From positions 19,168,501 to 19,232,500 of the forward strand of contig SMMW01000001.1 in NCBI GenBank assembly GCA_004794655.1: a DNA stretch of 64,000 bases, written 5' to 3'. The translations under genes were made by a program, and so were the position numbers. Positions 24,995-37,452 of this stretch are shown here, piece by piece. The notes under the pieces are model-generated. The model worked only from the letters and a program-made list of their open reading frames with translations, was not told the DNA's origin and made no database searches. Origin of the DNA: Marisa cornuarietis. Its lineage: Eukaryota > Mollusca > Gastropoda > Architaenioglossa > Ampullariidae. The first letter of the stretch is position 1. Each line of letters starts with the position of its first letter.

Positions 24995-25546
24995 CTCTGA
25001 CCACACACCTTCTGACATTGCTGTGTAGCACATCTGTTGACACACGTTCTGACATTGTTGTGTAGCGTAGCACATCTGCGATTTTACACTCAAACTTTTC
25101 AGTCCTGACACAGCAGCCTGACTACATTTCTTTGTATCTCGATATCTGTGTCGTCCTACTAGCAGCATGTGTAACACTTTATATAAATAGGTAAATATAT
25201 AGATATTAGTCAGGGCTTTCTTCCACTAACTCTCCCAGCTGTGATTTTATCAACTTTCGATCTATCACTTTAATTCAATCAAGCTTATTCATAAGCATCA
25301 TCAGTGTATAAAGTGTCCCATCACGTGACGGGATGGCGGCTCACGTTCGCCAACGGTGGCACGACGCTTCCTGTGAAGGGGGAGACAGATGTTGTTATGA
25401 CTCTCGATTCCCCTTCTCTCTCTCTCTGCTGCCTCCCCATCTCTCTCCCTCTTTGGGACTTTGTTGCTTGCTAACCCCTCACCCTTCGCTTTGCTACCAC
25501 GCCTTCTCTTTCTTCTCTCAGGAGTAAGGATACTCTTTCCTAGTTA

Positions 25547-25556
25547 ACTAGTGTCG
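25547..25556 (+). repeat. 5' target-site duplication of the retrotransposon
   Basis: aactagtgtc immediately precedes the 5' end of the element and is repeated exactly after the poly(A) tail at 29613-29622. Confidence 0.85.
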
Positions 25557-25699
25557 ATGGATCACCACCTTGTCGCGGTCGGGGGGCTTGTGTGTCTCGA
25601 TGACCCTAAGAGCTATGCCGACAGGAGCGTCAGCTCCTAGCAGGGTCACCCATGTCGGACAGGTCGAAGGGTAGAGACCAGACAAAGAGTGATCCATGA

Positions 25700-27316
25700 G
25701 TGCTGAAGTCGGAGGTGGTGGGCCACAAGGCGCACTCTGAAACAACCACTCCACCACGCAACACTGCCTATATGACACTTGGAGACAGAATTGACAGAAA
25801 TGGTGCTCGCCCTGTGAAGACCCGCCAGGCAGGTGCAGTGCCGGGCTCCGTGCCTCAAAGGAGCCCACCCTCAGCTACTGGAGGTCCCTTCAACCCGTCT
25901 CGTGAAGCCAGGGGACGAGGAAGGAAAGCGACTGGCCAGCGTACCACCAAAGCCAAAGACAACCCCAACATTAATATCATGCATTGGAATGCAGAAGGGG
26001 TTACCAATAAGAAGACAGAACTAGAACAGTTCTTGCACCAGAACAGCATTAACATCTGCTGTATACAAGAAACTCACCTACAAAAAGAAAAGCCCTTCAA
26101 GATCAGAGGATACCAGACTTTCAGGAGTGATCGCCAGGGGAGAAAGAAAGGCGGAGTGTTGACCCTAGTCAGAAACAACATGAATGCTAGCGAGACCAAA
26201 AGATACATGGATGAGGCAGAATACATAGAAGTTAAGGTCTCCAGCACAAACAACGTCCTCCATGTTATCAACTATTACTGCCCCAGTGACAAGATGCTAT
26301 CCCTTGACACTATCCAGGTTCTAGACAGCGGCTTCCTCATCGCTGGAGACTTTAACAGCCAGTCCCAAAGTTGGGGATACAACACCCTTGATAAGCGAGG
26401 AGAAGATATTGAAGCTTGGCAAGACGAGAACCATCTAATCCTTTTCAACGACCCCACAGATCCACCAACCTTCTTTTCGCGCCGCTGGCATACAACAACA
26501 AAACCAGACCTGGCGCTCTGCACAGACGACATCCACAAAAATTTGAGCAGAAAAGTCTTAGACCAGCTGGGAGGAAGTGACCATCGCCCAGTACTCCTCA
26601 CCATCAAAGGAAGTACGACACCTGAACCCCCGCAGCATGCCAGATGGAATCATAAGAAGGCACAGTGGGGGCTGTTCAGAATACGAACAAATGAGCTTAC
26701 AGAAGATATCAAGGTGGAAGGACCAAACATCAACAAGGTCGTCAAAGATTTCAACGCCAGTATCATCAAGGCAGCTAAAGAAACTATCCCAAGAGGGGTG
26801 CGAAAGGACTACACTCCGTACTGGACAGCAGAACTACAGAGAGCCCATGACGACCTGACAAAAGCCAGAGAAGAAGCAGAAACCAGCCCCAGTCAAGAAA
26901 ATAACATCAAGCTGCAAGAAACAAAAGCCAAACTGCTAAGAATAAAAATAGAGTGCAAGAGAAGAAGCTGGAGAGAAAAGACAGCAGGGCTGAATATGGA
27001 GAGAGATACCATCAAACTGTGGAGGCTGACTAAGGCACTAAATGACGAGGGCAACAAGGGACAGAAGATCACCCTTGAAGAAGATGGACAGATATTGACA
27101 GATAAGACAGCAGCAAATATATTTGCGCAAGCATATGCAAAGGAGAGCAGCATCACCATCCCACTGCATCTGAAAAAAGAAGCCAGAAAAGAAGAGAAAG
27201 AAAGAACAACAAAAGGGGATGTTCATGAATCGATGCAGCAAGATATTACCATTCAAGAACTGAAGAACGCCATCAAACAGTTGAAGAAGAAAAATCTCCA
27301 GGTCCAGACAACATAA
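25700..27316 (+). pseudogene. Retrotransposon coding region, part 1: AP endonuclease domain
   Basis: Open from 25700 (first ATG 25772). The apurinic-type endonuclease spans roughly codons 90-310. It shows the strand-opening NINIMHWNAEG, the catalytic glutamate in CCIQETHL, IAGDFNSQS and the terminal GSDHRPVLLTI. A lysine-rich linker leads to the RT. At about 27290 a run of A's is one base too short: the frame reads KKNLQVQTT and stops, while the neighbouring frame continues with SPGPDNI, the conserved motif at the start of such RTs. A single-base deletion in the A-run explains the break. Confidence 0.9.
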
Positions 27317-29020
27317 CGAATGAGATGCTGCAACACCTTGGCAGCACAGCCCTCACCAAATTACTGGACATTTTCAACCTTAGCTGGAGAGAAGGCCAGG
27401 TACCTCAATGCTGGAAGGAAGCCAGGATGATCCCTGTTCTGAAAAAAGGGAAGAACAAGTCGCGAATCTTGAGCTACCGCCCCATCAGCCTGACAAGCTG
27501 CGTCTGCAAGACCATAGAGCGCATCATCAATCAGCGCCTGCAGTGGTACCTGGAATCTGAAAGTATCATCATCCCAGAGCAAGCAGGCTTCAGAAGATAC
27601 AGAAGCACAGAAGATCAAACAACGCACCTAGCGCAGGCCATTGAAGATGCCTTCCAAGCCCAGAAGGTCACCCTAGCGGTCTTTATTGATATGCAGAAGG
27701 CTTTCGACAAGGTATGGAAGGATGGACTCCTGGTCAAGCTCCATCGAAGCAGCATCAGCGGCAACATGTACCGGTGGATTAAGTCCTACCTACACAACCG
27801 AAAAGCCAGGGTGCTTGTAGATGGACACTGTGGCCGTAAGGTGCTGCTACGGCATGGAGTACCACAGGGGGGAGTACTCTCGCCGACCTTGTTTATACTC
27901 TTCATCAACGACCTGGTACCAGAGCTCCCAAAGGGAGTCCAGGCAGCACTGTATGCAGACGATCTGGTCATATGGTGCTCAGAAGAGTATGCAACAACAG
28001 CAACCCACAGGATGCAGCTTGCACTAGACAAAGTGGCAGCCTGGGCAGACAACTGGTGTGTCACCATCAACCGAGACAAGACAACAGCCACACTTTTCTC
28101 TCTCTCCACCAAAGCACAAGCTGGCAGACTAAAGTTGGGAGACGCTACGCTGACACTTGAAGACCAGCAGACGTACCTGGGAGTCACTTTTGACAAAAGA
28201 TTGACATGGAAGCAACACATCCTGGACGCAGAAACAAAAGCTAGAAGAAAGCTGAACATCATGAGAAAGCTGTCAGGAACACACTGGGGCGCTAACGAAC
28301 AGATCCTGAAGACCGTGTACCAAGGCACTGTAAGACCACATCTAGAATACGGATCAAGCACGTGGATGACAGCAGCCAAGTCACACCATCAGACTTTGGA
28401 CAAGGTACAGAACCAAGCACTGAGAATCATAACAGGCGCCATGAGATCTACACCAATAGATATGATGGAGCAGATAACAGGCATTTCCCCACTAAACAAG
28501 AGAAGAGAATGCAAAGCACTCGTGCAGGCCACCAAGTACAGGCACAGTGAAGACCACCTGATGAGTGCCAGACAGAAACTACTGTCCTCGGGAAGACTGA
28601 AAAGATCTAATTTTGTACGAGTGACACAGGCATTACACAGAAAACACCAAACAAAGCTTCCCGCGCAGGTCCTGGTACCGACTCCCTCCCTCGATCCTCC
28701 GTTCTGGAAAGACAGAACAGGGAACATCACCATCTGCACCACAGTTCCTCACCTCGCAACAAAGGAAGAGCATAACAACGTGAGCAAGAGAGCCCTGACA
28801 CTAGCCATGCTAGAAGAAAGGTATCCCCAGGAATCATGGATAAGGGCCTACACAGATGGGTCAGCCACAGATGCTACCCAAAGAGGAGGGGCTGGTGTCT
28901 ACATCCAGTTCCCAAATGGACAGCGGCAGGCAGCAGCAATACCAACTGGCCTCCACTGTACAAACTATAGAGCAGAAATAGAAGCCCTGGTCCATGCAGC
29001 AAATACCATCAGCAGACCAC
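27283..29020 (+). pseudogene. Retrotransposon coding region, part 2: reverse transcriptase and start of RNase H
   Basis: After the first frameshift the RT reads SPGPDNITNEML, YRPISLTSCVCKTIERII, AVFIDMQKAFDKVW (motif A), HGVPQGGVLSPTLF (motif B) and ALYADDLVIW (motif C, YADD). The RNase H domain begins at AYTDGSATDATQRGGAGVYI (first catalytic D) with YRAEIEALVHA (catalytic E). The frame is lost near 29010, where the adjacent frame continues the RNase H. Catalytic residues visible in RT and RNase H are intact; only the frameshifts are disabling. Confidence 0.9.
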
Positions 29021-29587
29021 GACAGCCAGGTTGTATTCCTGACCGATGCTCTGTCTGTGCTGCAGGCAATCAACAACAACAAACTGCCAGACTTGGAGGA
29101 TGCACTGCTAAACACCAAGTGCCTCAGAACAGCCCTACAATGGATCCCATCACACTGCGGAATAGATGGGAATGAGGAGGCTGACAGGATGGCTAAGTTG
29201 GGTGCAGAGGACGAGCAAGAAGACAATGCAGTCAACATGTCAGAGATGAAAACCATCATCAAATCTATGTACAGGCCACAACAACCACGAGACAGTTACC
29301 ATCAGCTGTCCAGACCGGACCAGGTCGTTATTTTCCGCCTCAGGACCGGGCACAACAGACTGCTTCAACATCTACACAAGAAGCTACACCTCGTACCGTC
29401 CCCGAGATGCCCATGTGGAGAAGCAGACCAGACTGCAGAACATATCCTACAGGACTGTGGGAACCTCCGTCCCCTAAGGGAAGAGATTTGGCCACAGTCG
29501 GAGACTCTGCTTAACAAGCTGTACGGGCCAGCGGAGACTCTACGAAAAACCACCAGTTTCATCTCAAGAGCTGGCCTCCAGGTGTAA
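28994..29587 (+). pseudogene. Retrotransposon coding region, part 3: end of RNase H and zinc-knuckle-like tail
   Basis: This frame supplies the remaining RNase H motifs, VVFLTDALSVLQAI (third acidic residue) and WIPSHCGIDGNEEADRMAK (H and last D). It then has a C-terminal Cys/His motif, CPCGEADQTAEHILQDC, usual in I-group and R1/jockey elements. It ends at a TAA (29585-29587) 13 nt before the poly(A). Confidence 0.9.
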
Positions 29588-29612
29588 CCAGGCGAACGAC
29601 AAAAAAAAAAAA

Positions 29613-29622
29613 AACTAGTGTC
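29613..29622 (+). repeat. 3' target-site duplication of the retrotransposon
   Basis: aactagtgtc follows the 12-nt poly(A) and repeats 25547-25556 exactly; sequence beyond (tatcctctgg) differs from the element's 5' end. Confidence 0.85.
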
Positions 29623-30367
29623 TATCCTCTGGAGTAATATACATCAACATGGTGCACCACCTTTCCGTCATCGAAAAGAATATACATGCCAAGCATGTTT
29701 GTGATCAGTGGTCAACCACACACACACACACACCGCCACATTGTTTTATATCACATATATTGTCACATACATCGTTTTATACACATCAGAAATATGTTTA
29801 TGTGATAAAAATAAAGCAGAGAGTGCGGCGATGTATGTGTATTTTGATCACTGATCACAGTCCCACCGTTTGTCTTATCTTCGCCAAACCCAGCAGAGTA
29901 AATAAATCCCAAATATATCAGACTGTCTCAGCGTGTGCGTGCAGGCGTGCTAGGTCCTAAGTAAGTTTTCAAAAGTACTCCATCTGCCTGCTGGAAGGTC
30001 CGACTATGTTCATTATTTTAATTTTATTTACCCACTAAAGGATGTATTACTTGATGCTCCACAAGAAAATCCACAGGCAGCACATTTTTGTAAAGATTAT
30101 TACCTCACTGACACCCACGTAATATTCCATTAGAAAGAGACGGACTGACGGACGGACGGAAGGACAAACAGACAGATCTGAGCACAATAATACTTTCTTC
30201 TAGTGGAAGCTCAAAGATCCTATTTAGTCAGTGCCATGTAGGTAAACACACATTAAACAAGGAATGATGGGTTTTTTTTGTAAAGCGATCACAATGAAGT
30301 GAAAATGAGCTGTCGACCTCAGGCAGCTAGCGAAGAGACGTGAATAACAGGGATCGGAAGCAGACAC

Positions 30368-30475
30368 CTTGAACCAGCAGCAGTGCTTGATAACATCCTC
30401 ATCCCATTCTGAGAACAAGGGTTTCACCATTTTGATGCACTGACCCCACCACCGGTCTAAGTTTGCTTCACTCAT
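30368..30475 (-). other. Candidate first exon of an unknown gene
   Basis: An ATG at 30475 opens 36 codons (MSEANLDRWWGQCIKMVKPL, then acidic and Cys/Trp-rich residues) ending at a moderate donor (TTCAAG|gtgtct) in phase 0. The composition looks protein-like. No partner exon or family was recognised. Confidence 0.25.
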
Positions 30476-31604
30476 GCACGCTACAGCGCTACCATGGCAT
30501 TAGCCGGTTGTGGAAGTGTTCAGTTTGGTATACAAGAAGCCATACTATGTGCAGTTTCTATTTAATAATAATAATAAACCAATGTTACCTAGTGTTATTC
30601 GCGCTGAGGTTCAACGCGCTTGCTGATCGTGACACACACAATCAGCATGCACAGACGCACGCACACGTACATTTACATACAGACAGACATACACTTAGAC
30701 AGCCGTACAGCAGCAGCATATGAATTTATATGGTGCACAAATAGCAAATGGGAGATTATTGAAGTAAATTTAAGAATAAAAAGAAATAAGCTTTTAGCAA
30801 GATCGGAAACTGCTCAGAGTTGTCCATTTTCCCGCTCAGTAGGTAATAAGTTTCAGACACTTGAGGAAACAAAAACTATGGCGTCCAAAAGAGCTGAGAT
30901 TAGTTTCTGGGGCCTCAAATATTTCCGCTGCAGAATGAAGATAGCGGGCGGGATGGTAATTGAAGTCCTACAACTGACAGTAGACACGGACAGCGATCAT
31001 AATGTACAGGAACCAAGCGCCGGGCTTTAAAAGCTAACCCAACTGCTCAGCAAAAATCGCTGGAAACAGAGCATAAAGTATCACAAAAACATGTTCCGGT
31101 GGTATTTTATGACAAAGAGGCATGAAAGATTTTATATTAATATTTTTCTCTTTAGCACACCTGGATTTGTCGAGAAAACAGGAAGTGACGAAACGGAAGT
31201 ATTTCTAAAAATAGCCCCGAATGCACGAGCTGAAGTCGAAGAGAAAAGATGCGATTCTCGGTAAAAGAAAACTGACCAGGACACATTGTGCTGTTGCTGA
31301 ATGTTCTCTTCGACACTCAGATGGAGTTTGTAGTCATTAAGGAAATCCTCAAGATAATGGCAGCAAACGCCAGTGGATTCACTTTGTTCAGAGATGTGTA
31401 TATACAGGTCTCTGCTTTGTTCAAACGTGCTGTGCGAACTTGGTCCCCACACCGTACTCTAGAATTTGCTCAAAACATTTCAAAATCGATTTTTTTATCC
31501 AGTCACTTATACAGTACAAGCAAGTTTAGGACTTTCAATAAAACGAAGAAATCTTATTCCTACAGCAGTGCTTACTATACAAATGCACGAGCTGTTAAAA
31601 CCAA

Positions 31605-32041
31605 CTACGACTGCTGGTAGATCAGCACCTGATATGCAACATCGACAGTTTCTACACCGTCTGGTCTACAAGTAACATCGTGTGACACAGTCACAAACAC
31701 ATCATCATCAGTCGTGTCTTTATCCAGCATAATGCTAAAACCAACTGACAGTCTGAAGGCACCATTGATGTGCGTGATCAAAACAGCTAAAAAAGAAAAA
31801 AAAGAATTGAGGGTGAGAAACATATTATAAGGAGCTTAAACCGGAACACGTACGAGTATCAGTAAATAAATAGAAAATTTTGCATGCAGCTAAATGAGGA
31901 AGAAATAAGTTTTTACATCGATAAACATGTTTCAAACTATCATTATATTTCCTTATCAGCAGTCAGTTGTAACTATAAAATAAAAATGCAGGGCGCGTAA
32001 GAAAACTCACCAGTATAGAAGAGTAATTTTTTCCCGCTTTC
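31605..32041 (-). CDS. Two 3'-terminal exons of an unidentified gene
   Basis: Exon 32041-32011 (31 nt, ESGKKLLFYT) ends CTG|gtgagttt in phase 1. Exon 31786-31605 follows a very strong acceptor (ttcttttttttcttttttag) and is open for 59 codons to a TAG. The join reads YTAVLITHINGAFRLSVGFS and ends VDVAYQVLIYQQS. Alternating hydrophobic residues suggest a beta-rich C-terminal domain, as in secreted lectin- or C1q-like proteins, but no diagnostic motif is visible and this is inference only. Upstream exons were not found. Confidence 0.4.
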
Positions 32042-32324
32042 CTAGTGGCAGGTGAGAATGCCGATGTTTGAATGCTTATATCATGCGTAACTATGTACTC
32101 ATATTTTGGGAATTATTATTTTAAAACGAACTTAAACCGACCATAAAGAAAAACTGTTGCACTCGGTTTGTCCTTTAAGCATGTGTGCTATGTGTTATGT
32201 GTTCCTGTTTTGATTTCCGCAAAAGTGATCTTGGGATCCTCTGCAAGCAAATTAACTGTTCCTTTAGGAGGCCTACAAGTACCAAGTTGCAATAATAAAG
32301 ATGGGATGTCACTGCGGAAGAGAC

Positions 32325-32604
32325 CAGGGGCGGTAGCTATGAAGGAAGATTAAGTCTTTGCACTTGGGCAGCATGGGGAATTCAAGGACAAACATCTTGT
32401 TTCCAAAATTATAAAGCGGTGTCCATACCCCGCATATGTTGTTTTACCTATGGAACCATACTTAGAAATCGGTGACAAAGGTGCCCATGGTAAAATAACA
32501 TCGGGGTCTGGACATTATAACTTCGGAAACAAGACGCTTTTCCTTGGGTTCCCTATCTTGCCCCGGGGAAACGTCTGACTCTCGCTTCATAACGACGGCC
32601 CCTG
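32325..32604. mobile_element. Foldback element / MITE with long inverted arms
   Basis: About 280 bp bounded by caggggcggtagctatgaag and the complement of caggggccgtcgttatgaag. The arms remain similar, though diverged, for about 130 nt inward. For example atcttgtttccaaaattata on the left corresponds to gtcttgtttccgaagttata read from the right. The caggggc termini resemble hAT-type ends. There is no coding capacity and flanking duplications are not obvious. Confidence 0.7.
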
Positions 32605-35600
32605 TTTAGCTGCAGCAACCACGAACAAATAAGACTGACCACGCATTTTGTCCGAAGCTTTAGGAATGTCGCATAACAAAGATGACATGGAGAGCATTGC
32701 ACACCCTAGTGTTCCACGGAAGATTTCAAGGAGGTTTTATTACCACTGATGTCCACGAACTCGCAGTCCACTGACCCGACATGTCATGCAGAACCCACAG
32801 GCTTTGTCTCAGTCTCATCAGTGTTCGGCGTTAGCTGGCTGCTTAAACAGCGACAGAAGATCATAAATACCTGTCTGAACACCAAAAGGCCGCCATGTTG
32901 TTGTCGAGTGCCATCATCGAAACCGTTTGGCGCTCGCGGTCATAAAAACGTTGGGATCGTGGATCAGGAGATTGTGCCATACATTGTCGAATTCAAGTAC
33001 AGCAAAGTTGAGAGAAAAATTGTGACAGTGTTGCCTTTCTTGTCAAATATCCTTCCTCCTACGCAACGAATTAAGGTTTGGGATTTTTTTTTCTTCGCGA
33101 AAGAGTGCGAGACGTGGCAGTCTCCAAACGCCGGCGTGCAGCTGTTTTAGCTGGGGTTGTAAGTAAACGACTCGTTTGAAACCTGAAATTTTGAACCCAA
33201 ACGATTCAGAACTTCAATGTCTAAAATGTTTTTATAAAGACTTTGCTGATACCCTCGGTTAGACCATATGCTTTTCAGCACCAGTTGAGGGAGGGAGTAA
33301 CCCATGTAAACTAAACAACCCACCACGCAAGCTCTAACATTCACGCACGCAGACACGAGCAAATGCAAACATACAAACACACTGTACGATCTGATTATGT
33401 TTCATCGTGATCGCCGGCACCTCCGTTCCAGCTGGCAGGACCACCTCTCCATGATGTGAGCTTTATGTCCATGCTACATTACCGGGTTTGCAACAGGGTT
33501 GATGCCTCTCAATTTGGCCACGTAGCTCGACATCTCCTTGCATTTATGTAGGTGCACGTGTCTTGTTTCCAAACGCACTGAAGATGCAGCACGCGCGCGC
33601 CCGCACACACACACACAGATTGGGGGAGAGAGAATTACTGCCTTGCTTATTGCCAAAGCACACAAGGCACAGAAGAGCCATTAAGACAGGGGGCATTGCA
33701 CAAACGTTTATTGAAAATAGTCTCCAACACAAACAGAATGGTTCAATCGAGCAGATCCACGCCTACAGCTATCACGTGCTCTTGCGCTTACGAACTGCTC
33801 ACACCCTGCGCTCGGCCTTCTGGGAAGGCAGTACAGAAGGGGTGCGCCGGTGCGCGCATGCAGTAGATGCAGTGGTGTCTGCACGAGTGCTGTACAGATG
33901 TCGCTCACGGTCTTGTCTTTTGTGCACAACTTCAAAGCCGCGCAGCATGAACAAACATTAAATTTGTCTCTGATATAAAGAACCACTGTATAAAAACAAA
34001 ACACAAGACTGTGGAGGAAGTGAAGCTAGATGTATATATACATTTATATATATATATATATATAACAAACGATCTCTTACTTTGATTCAATCATGCCCGA
34101 CAAAGATTTTTATATAACAAGGATTTGGAATGTATACATAATGTCTACAAAATCGATCAACTTATTTTGCATCATTTGAAAGTACATCACCGAAGACAGC
34201 GATGGCTAGAACAGTCCGCAACAGAGTGACATAACGATGGGACGATGGTTGCTGATGTCGCAATGAAAACGCAGCGTGGTGGTCTTCCTCGTCTTCTCCC
34301 ACCACCACATCCACTACCGACCCCATCCCCGATGATCAGTCGCCGTCAGTCCTACGCCCGCCTTTTTCCCCTTTTTCCGAAGGACAGACAAACCAGCCCC
34401 GAAGCACTCTTACGGTCTAGCCAGGTGGCCGTACCCTCATCGCGATTAACAAAATCGGTATATGTATATCTGATTAAACTTCAGCCCACAACATGCACAC
34501 CTTTTTCTGATCACTCCCTTAAAAAAATAAAGTCCCCTCTGGGATAAATAAAGTGGTATTGTACTGTAGCCTGTAGGAGTTTAGGTCGAATAAAATATTC
34601 AGTGCCGCCTTATTAATTAAATGGCTCTTCACAGGAAACGGATAGGGTGGGATGGGGTGGGGTGGGGTGGGGCAAATACTGTGCACAACCTTCTAATCTC
34701 GCTGACGCCACTTTTGGTTTCTATCTCTTCAATAAGCTGTCATCGTCGCTCTGTCCAAAAAAGTGCAACGTAACGATCGAAATATTTTTTTTAATAATAA
34801 AAGATCTCCCTTCATTACGAATTCGATTGTTGTTGCTGCCAAATGTCGCTAGACCTCCATTTGCTTGTCACCTCTTGCCTGTTGGTATGTTGTTGCACGA
34901 ACAATCTTTCCCCTGTTTCCCCACCACTACTACATCACACATTTCTCCCACACCTGCGACCTTTGCCTCCTGCCCTACGAGTGGTAATCACGGTGTCGGG
35001 TCTCGTTCAGTACTTCGCGACAGAAGATGCAAAAATCAACTACAGTCGTCATGGTCAGGTCACTGGGTTCTCTTCCTCTGTCAGCTCTTGCGGCAACTTC
35101 TCCCAAGTGAGAAGAGTCCCCATAAAATTTCCTACCTATTCCCCCCTTTCCTCTAGCCACTCGGGACATGGTCTAGCCAACTACGGCACCTGTATAATTA
35201 TTCCCCATTGCTTTCCTCTGTCGGGTCAGACCTTAAAAGCGTCGCAACGTCTTTCTCTACTGCCACGGAAAAAACTGGCATTCTTCTTTCCATCGTTAGC
35301 AACACTGTTTTCTTCTAAAACTAACGTCAGTTCAGCAGTTCTTCGCATTCTAGTAAGAACCAGGATTGTGAAATTTTTTCTTCAAACTCAGCAGAAACAA
35401 CTGGTGTTCACATGGATATGATGAGAAAAGCTGTCTTGTTCGCGATTTCTTAGAATGGCAAGTTAAACAATGTTGTGCAACAGTTCAATGCGCCATGAAT
35501 GGTTACTGCTGGCATGCTCTACTGGAATTTCTTTTAAATGACCCTAATATACATCAAATAATCAGAAGACAGAACTATCAGTCTCTGATTACCATTAACA

Positions 35601-37452
35601 TTAGCTCTCCTCTCTCTTTGGTTGCTAAAGCAAATGCAATAGATGATCTAAATGACAACTATTGAACACTAGAAGATGGTGATTCAATGAATCTCAAACA
35701 ACTTGGTCAAAAAGAAGCAGACAAACACTCAATACTTCATCATCATGCCTCATATTGATAATTCACTGCAGAATGCAAAATTATCCATTGTAGAATAAGT
35801 ACTAAAGGGACTAGTCACCAGACTCACAATGATGCGTAATATTTTAAAAATTTTGTTTATGCTGCATGCAATGTTTCCAGCTAGGCACCATACACAAGCT
35901 GAAATATGATTCGAGCCTCTTAGATCACAAATAAACGTGAGCGAAAATTCTGCCAACTATGGCCTCACAAATGTTGGCTATGCAAAGATAAAAATGTCAT
36001 TTGATAACCAGGCTGTAGTTGTCATGACAAACTAATGTCATGGGTTCTATTCTTCGAACCTCTGATTTAGTTTGGCAAGTAGAACAAAACATATCAACAG
36101 CCAGTTTTCATGATACCAGCTATCATGACTTTACAGATGCTTATGCCAGAACTTTCCAATGGGCATTTAAACAGAAGGATTTTTTTTCATCCTTTACTAC
36201 ACCTCTTGATGTTCATAAAAATGCAATGTATATAATGTTTAGATAATAGTCCTGGTCATTTGCCACTCTTCAGTGTGCATCTACCTGTCGTTGTAAAACA
36301 AAAATTGTTCAAGTCTTAAAATAAATAAAAACTAATAAATAGGAACAAGAAATAAAGTATGCATGTACTATACATATAGTTTGCTAGACAATGATTATAC
36401 AGGTCTGCTATAATTTTGTCTCTGTGTGCTGTAAATCATGTACATAACAAAACTCCACCGCAGCCCTGACTCCATATCCTGTATTTCCATGACTACGCCA
36501 AGAAAATGAGACAGACACTGACCTTCTGCCAACAAAGCAATGTTTTCTGCATATCAATGCTCTGGAGAAAGGGGAAGGAGCTGATTGGAATCGTTAAAAC
36601 AGATACTTATGGGCTCACTTAAAATTCAGCAGCTGCTCAGTTTGCAGCCAAAATATGTAAAAACAGTTATTACAGGTGTTTGGTTTGATGAGATCTGTTT
36701 GCAATCTTTCCAAAAATGTATACTGCACATAGCCTGGGAATATGTAATCCCAACAGGTCTGTTTTAGCACAAAACAAAGCAATTTGGCCATATTTTCATA
36801 CCTTATCCCAAAACTGCAAACATTTTAGTCAGACCATTCCATGCCTTTGGAATGGCTTTCCATTCTGGGATAAGCGAAATAACTGTATAAAACTTGGCAT
36901 GCACTGGTTTTTTTTTTACCTAGACCTATCAATTAAAAAAAAATTCCATTCAGTAGTGTTAGTTGACAAGATTCAAGCACACATATGGAGCCATTCACTA
37001 TTCAAACAATCAAAACCTCATTTTCACACTTTTTAACAAGACAAACAAAGATTTTCAAACCCTCAAATATATCCCAAGGCCCACTCCAGAAATCTTCACA
37101 CTACCAAAACCTCAGATTCTTTGTCACTGACCCCCTGCTCCCTGGTTAGGCTGAGTGGATACTTTGATTTGAGTTTTATCAAGGGTACAGCATCTGCATC
37201 AACATCCTGTAACCATGGATCTTGTGAGCTGTGTCAAAACCAGCTTTCACCTAGTTCTTCACACAACCTGGATTTAACAGACTGATCTGCTCTGCCAGCA
37301 ATGGACTCTCAACTGTTGGTTCCCCTTAAGGCAGAAGACAGCACTGCAACACAATGCAATTCTGTCAGCAGCCAGACATTTGGAAAGATGACTTGCGTCT
37401 CTCATCTGATGGGACCAGAGGGAGGGGTACGTGAGGAGCAAGGCACACAACA

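Larger units (their letters stand above)
25557..29612 (+). mobile_element. Non-LTR retrotransposon, APE-RT-RNase H type (I-group), nearly full length
   Basis: The element is 4056 bp, starting gatggatcaccaccttgtcg and ending in a 12-nt poly(A), bounded by a perfect 10-bp duplication. One long coding region follows a roughly 140-bp leader. It is split by two frameshifts (near 27290 and near 29010) into three frames carrying endonuclease, reverse transcriptase and RNase H with a terminal zinc-knuckle-like motif. APE plus RT plus RNase H is the arrangement of the I/Ingi/Nimb group; RTE and CR1 elements lack RNase H. No separate ORF1 (gag-like) was seen, so the element is either a one-ORF type or has lost ORF1. 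The exact duplication and modest damage indicate a recent insertion. Confidence 0.92.
29623..37452. other. Intergenic stretch downstream of SNX6
   Basis: This contains short CA and TA tracts (29.72, 34.04 kb), candidate isolated exons (30.37-30.48, 31.61-31.79, 32.01-32.04 kb) and a foldback element (32.33-32.60 kb). The open frames at 34.6-35.4 kb are low-complexity and lack gene-like features. The segment 35.4-37.45 kb is AT-rich and includes the probable SNX6 3' UTR; no clear AATAAA was found on the minus strand. Confidence 0.5.

Noticed and set aside
27786..28379. 197-codon minus-strand open frame
   Set aside because: Antisense shadow of the reverse transcriptase domain.
34647..35421. 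Two overlapping plus-strand open frames (169 and 192 codons)
   Set aside because: Pyrimidine-rich, low-complexity Ser/Leu/Pro content, no splice context and no recognisable motif; long frames arise by chance in such composition.
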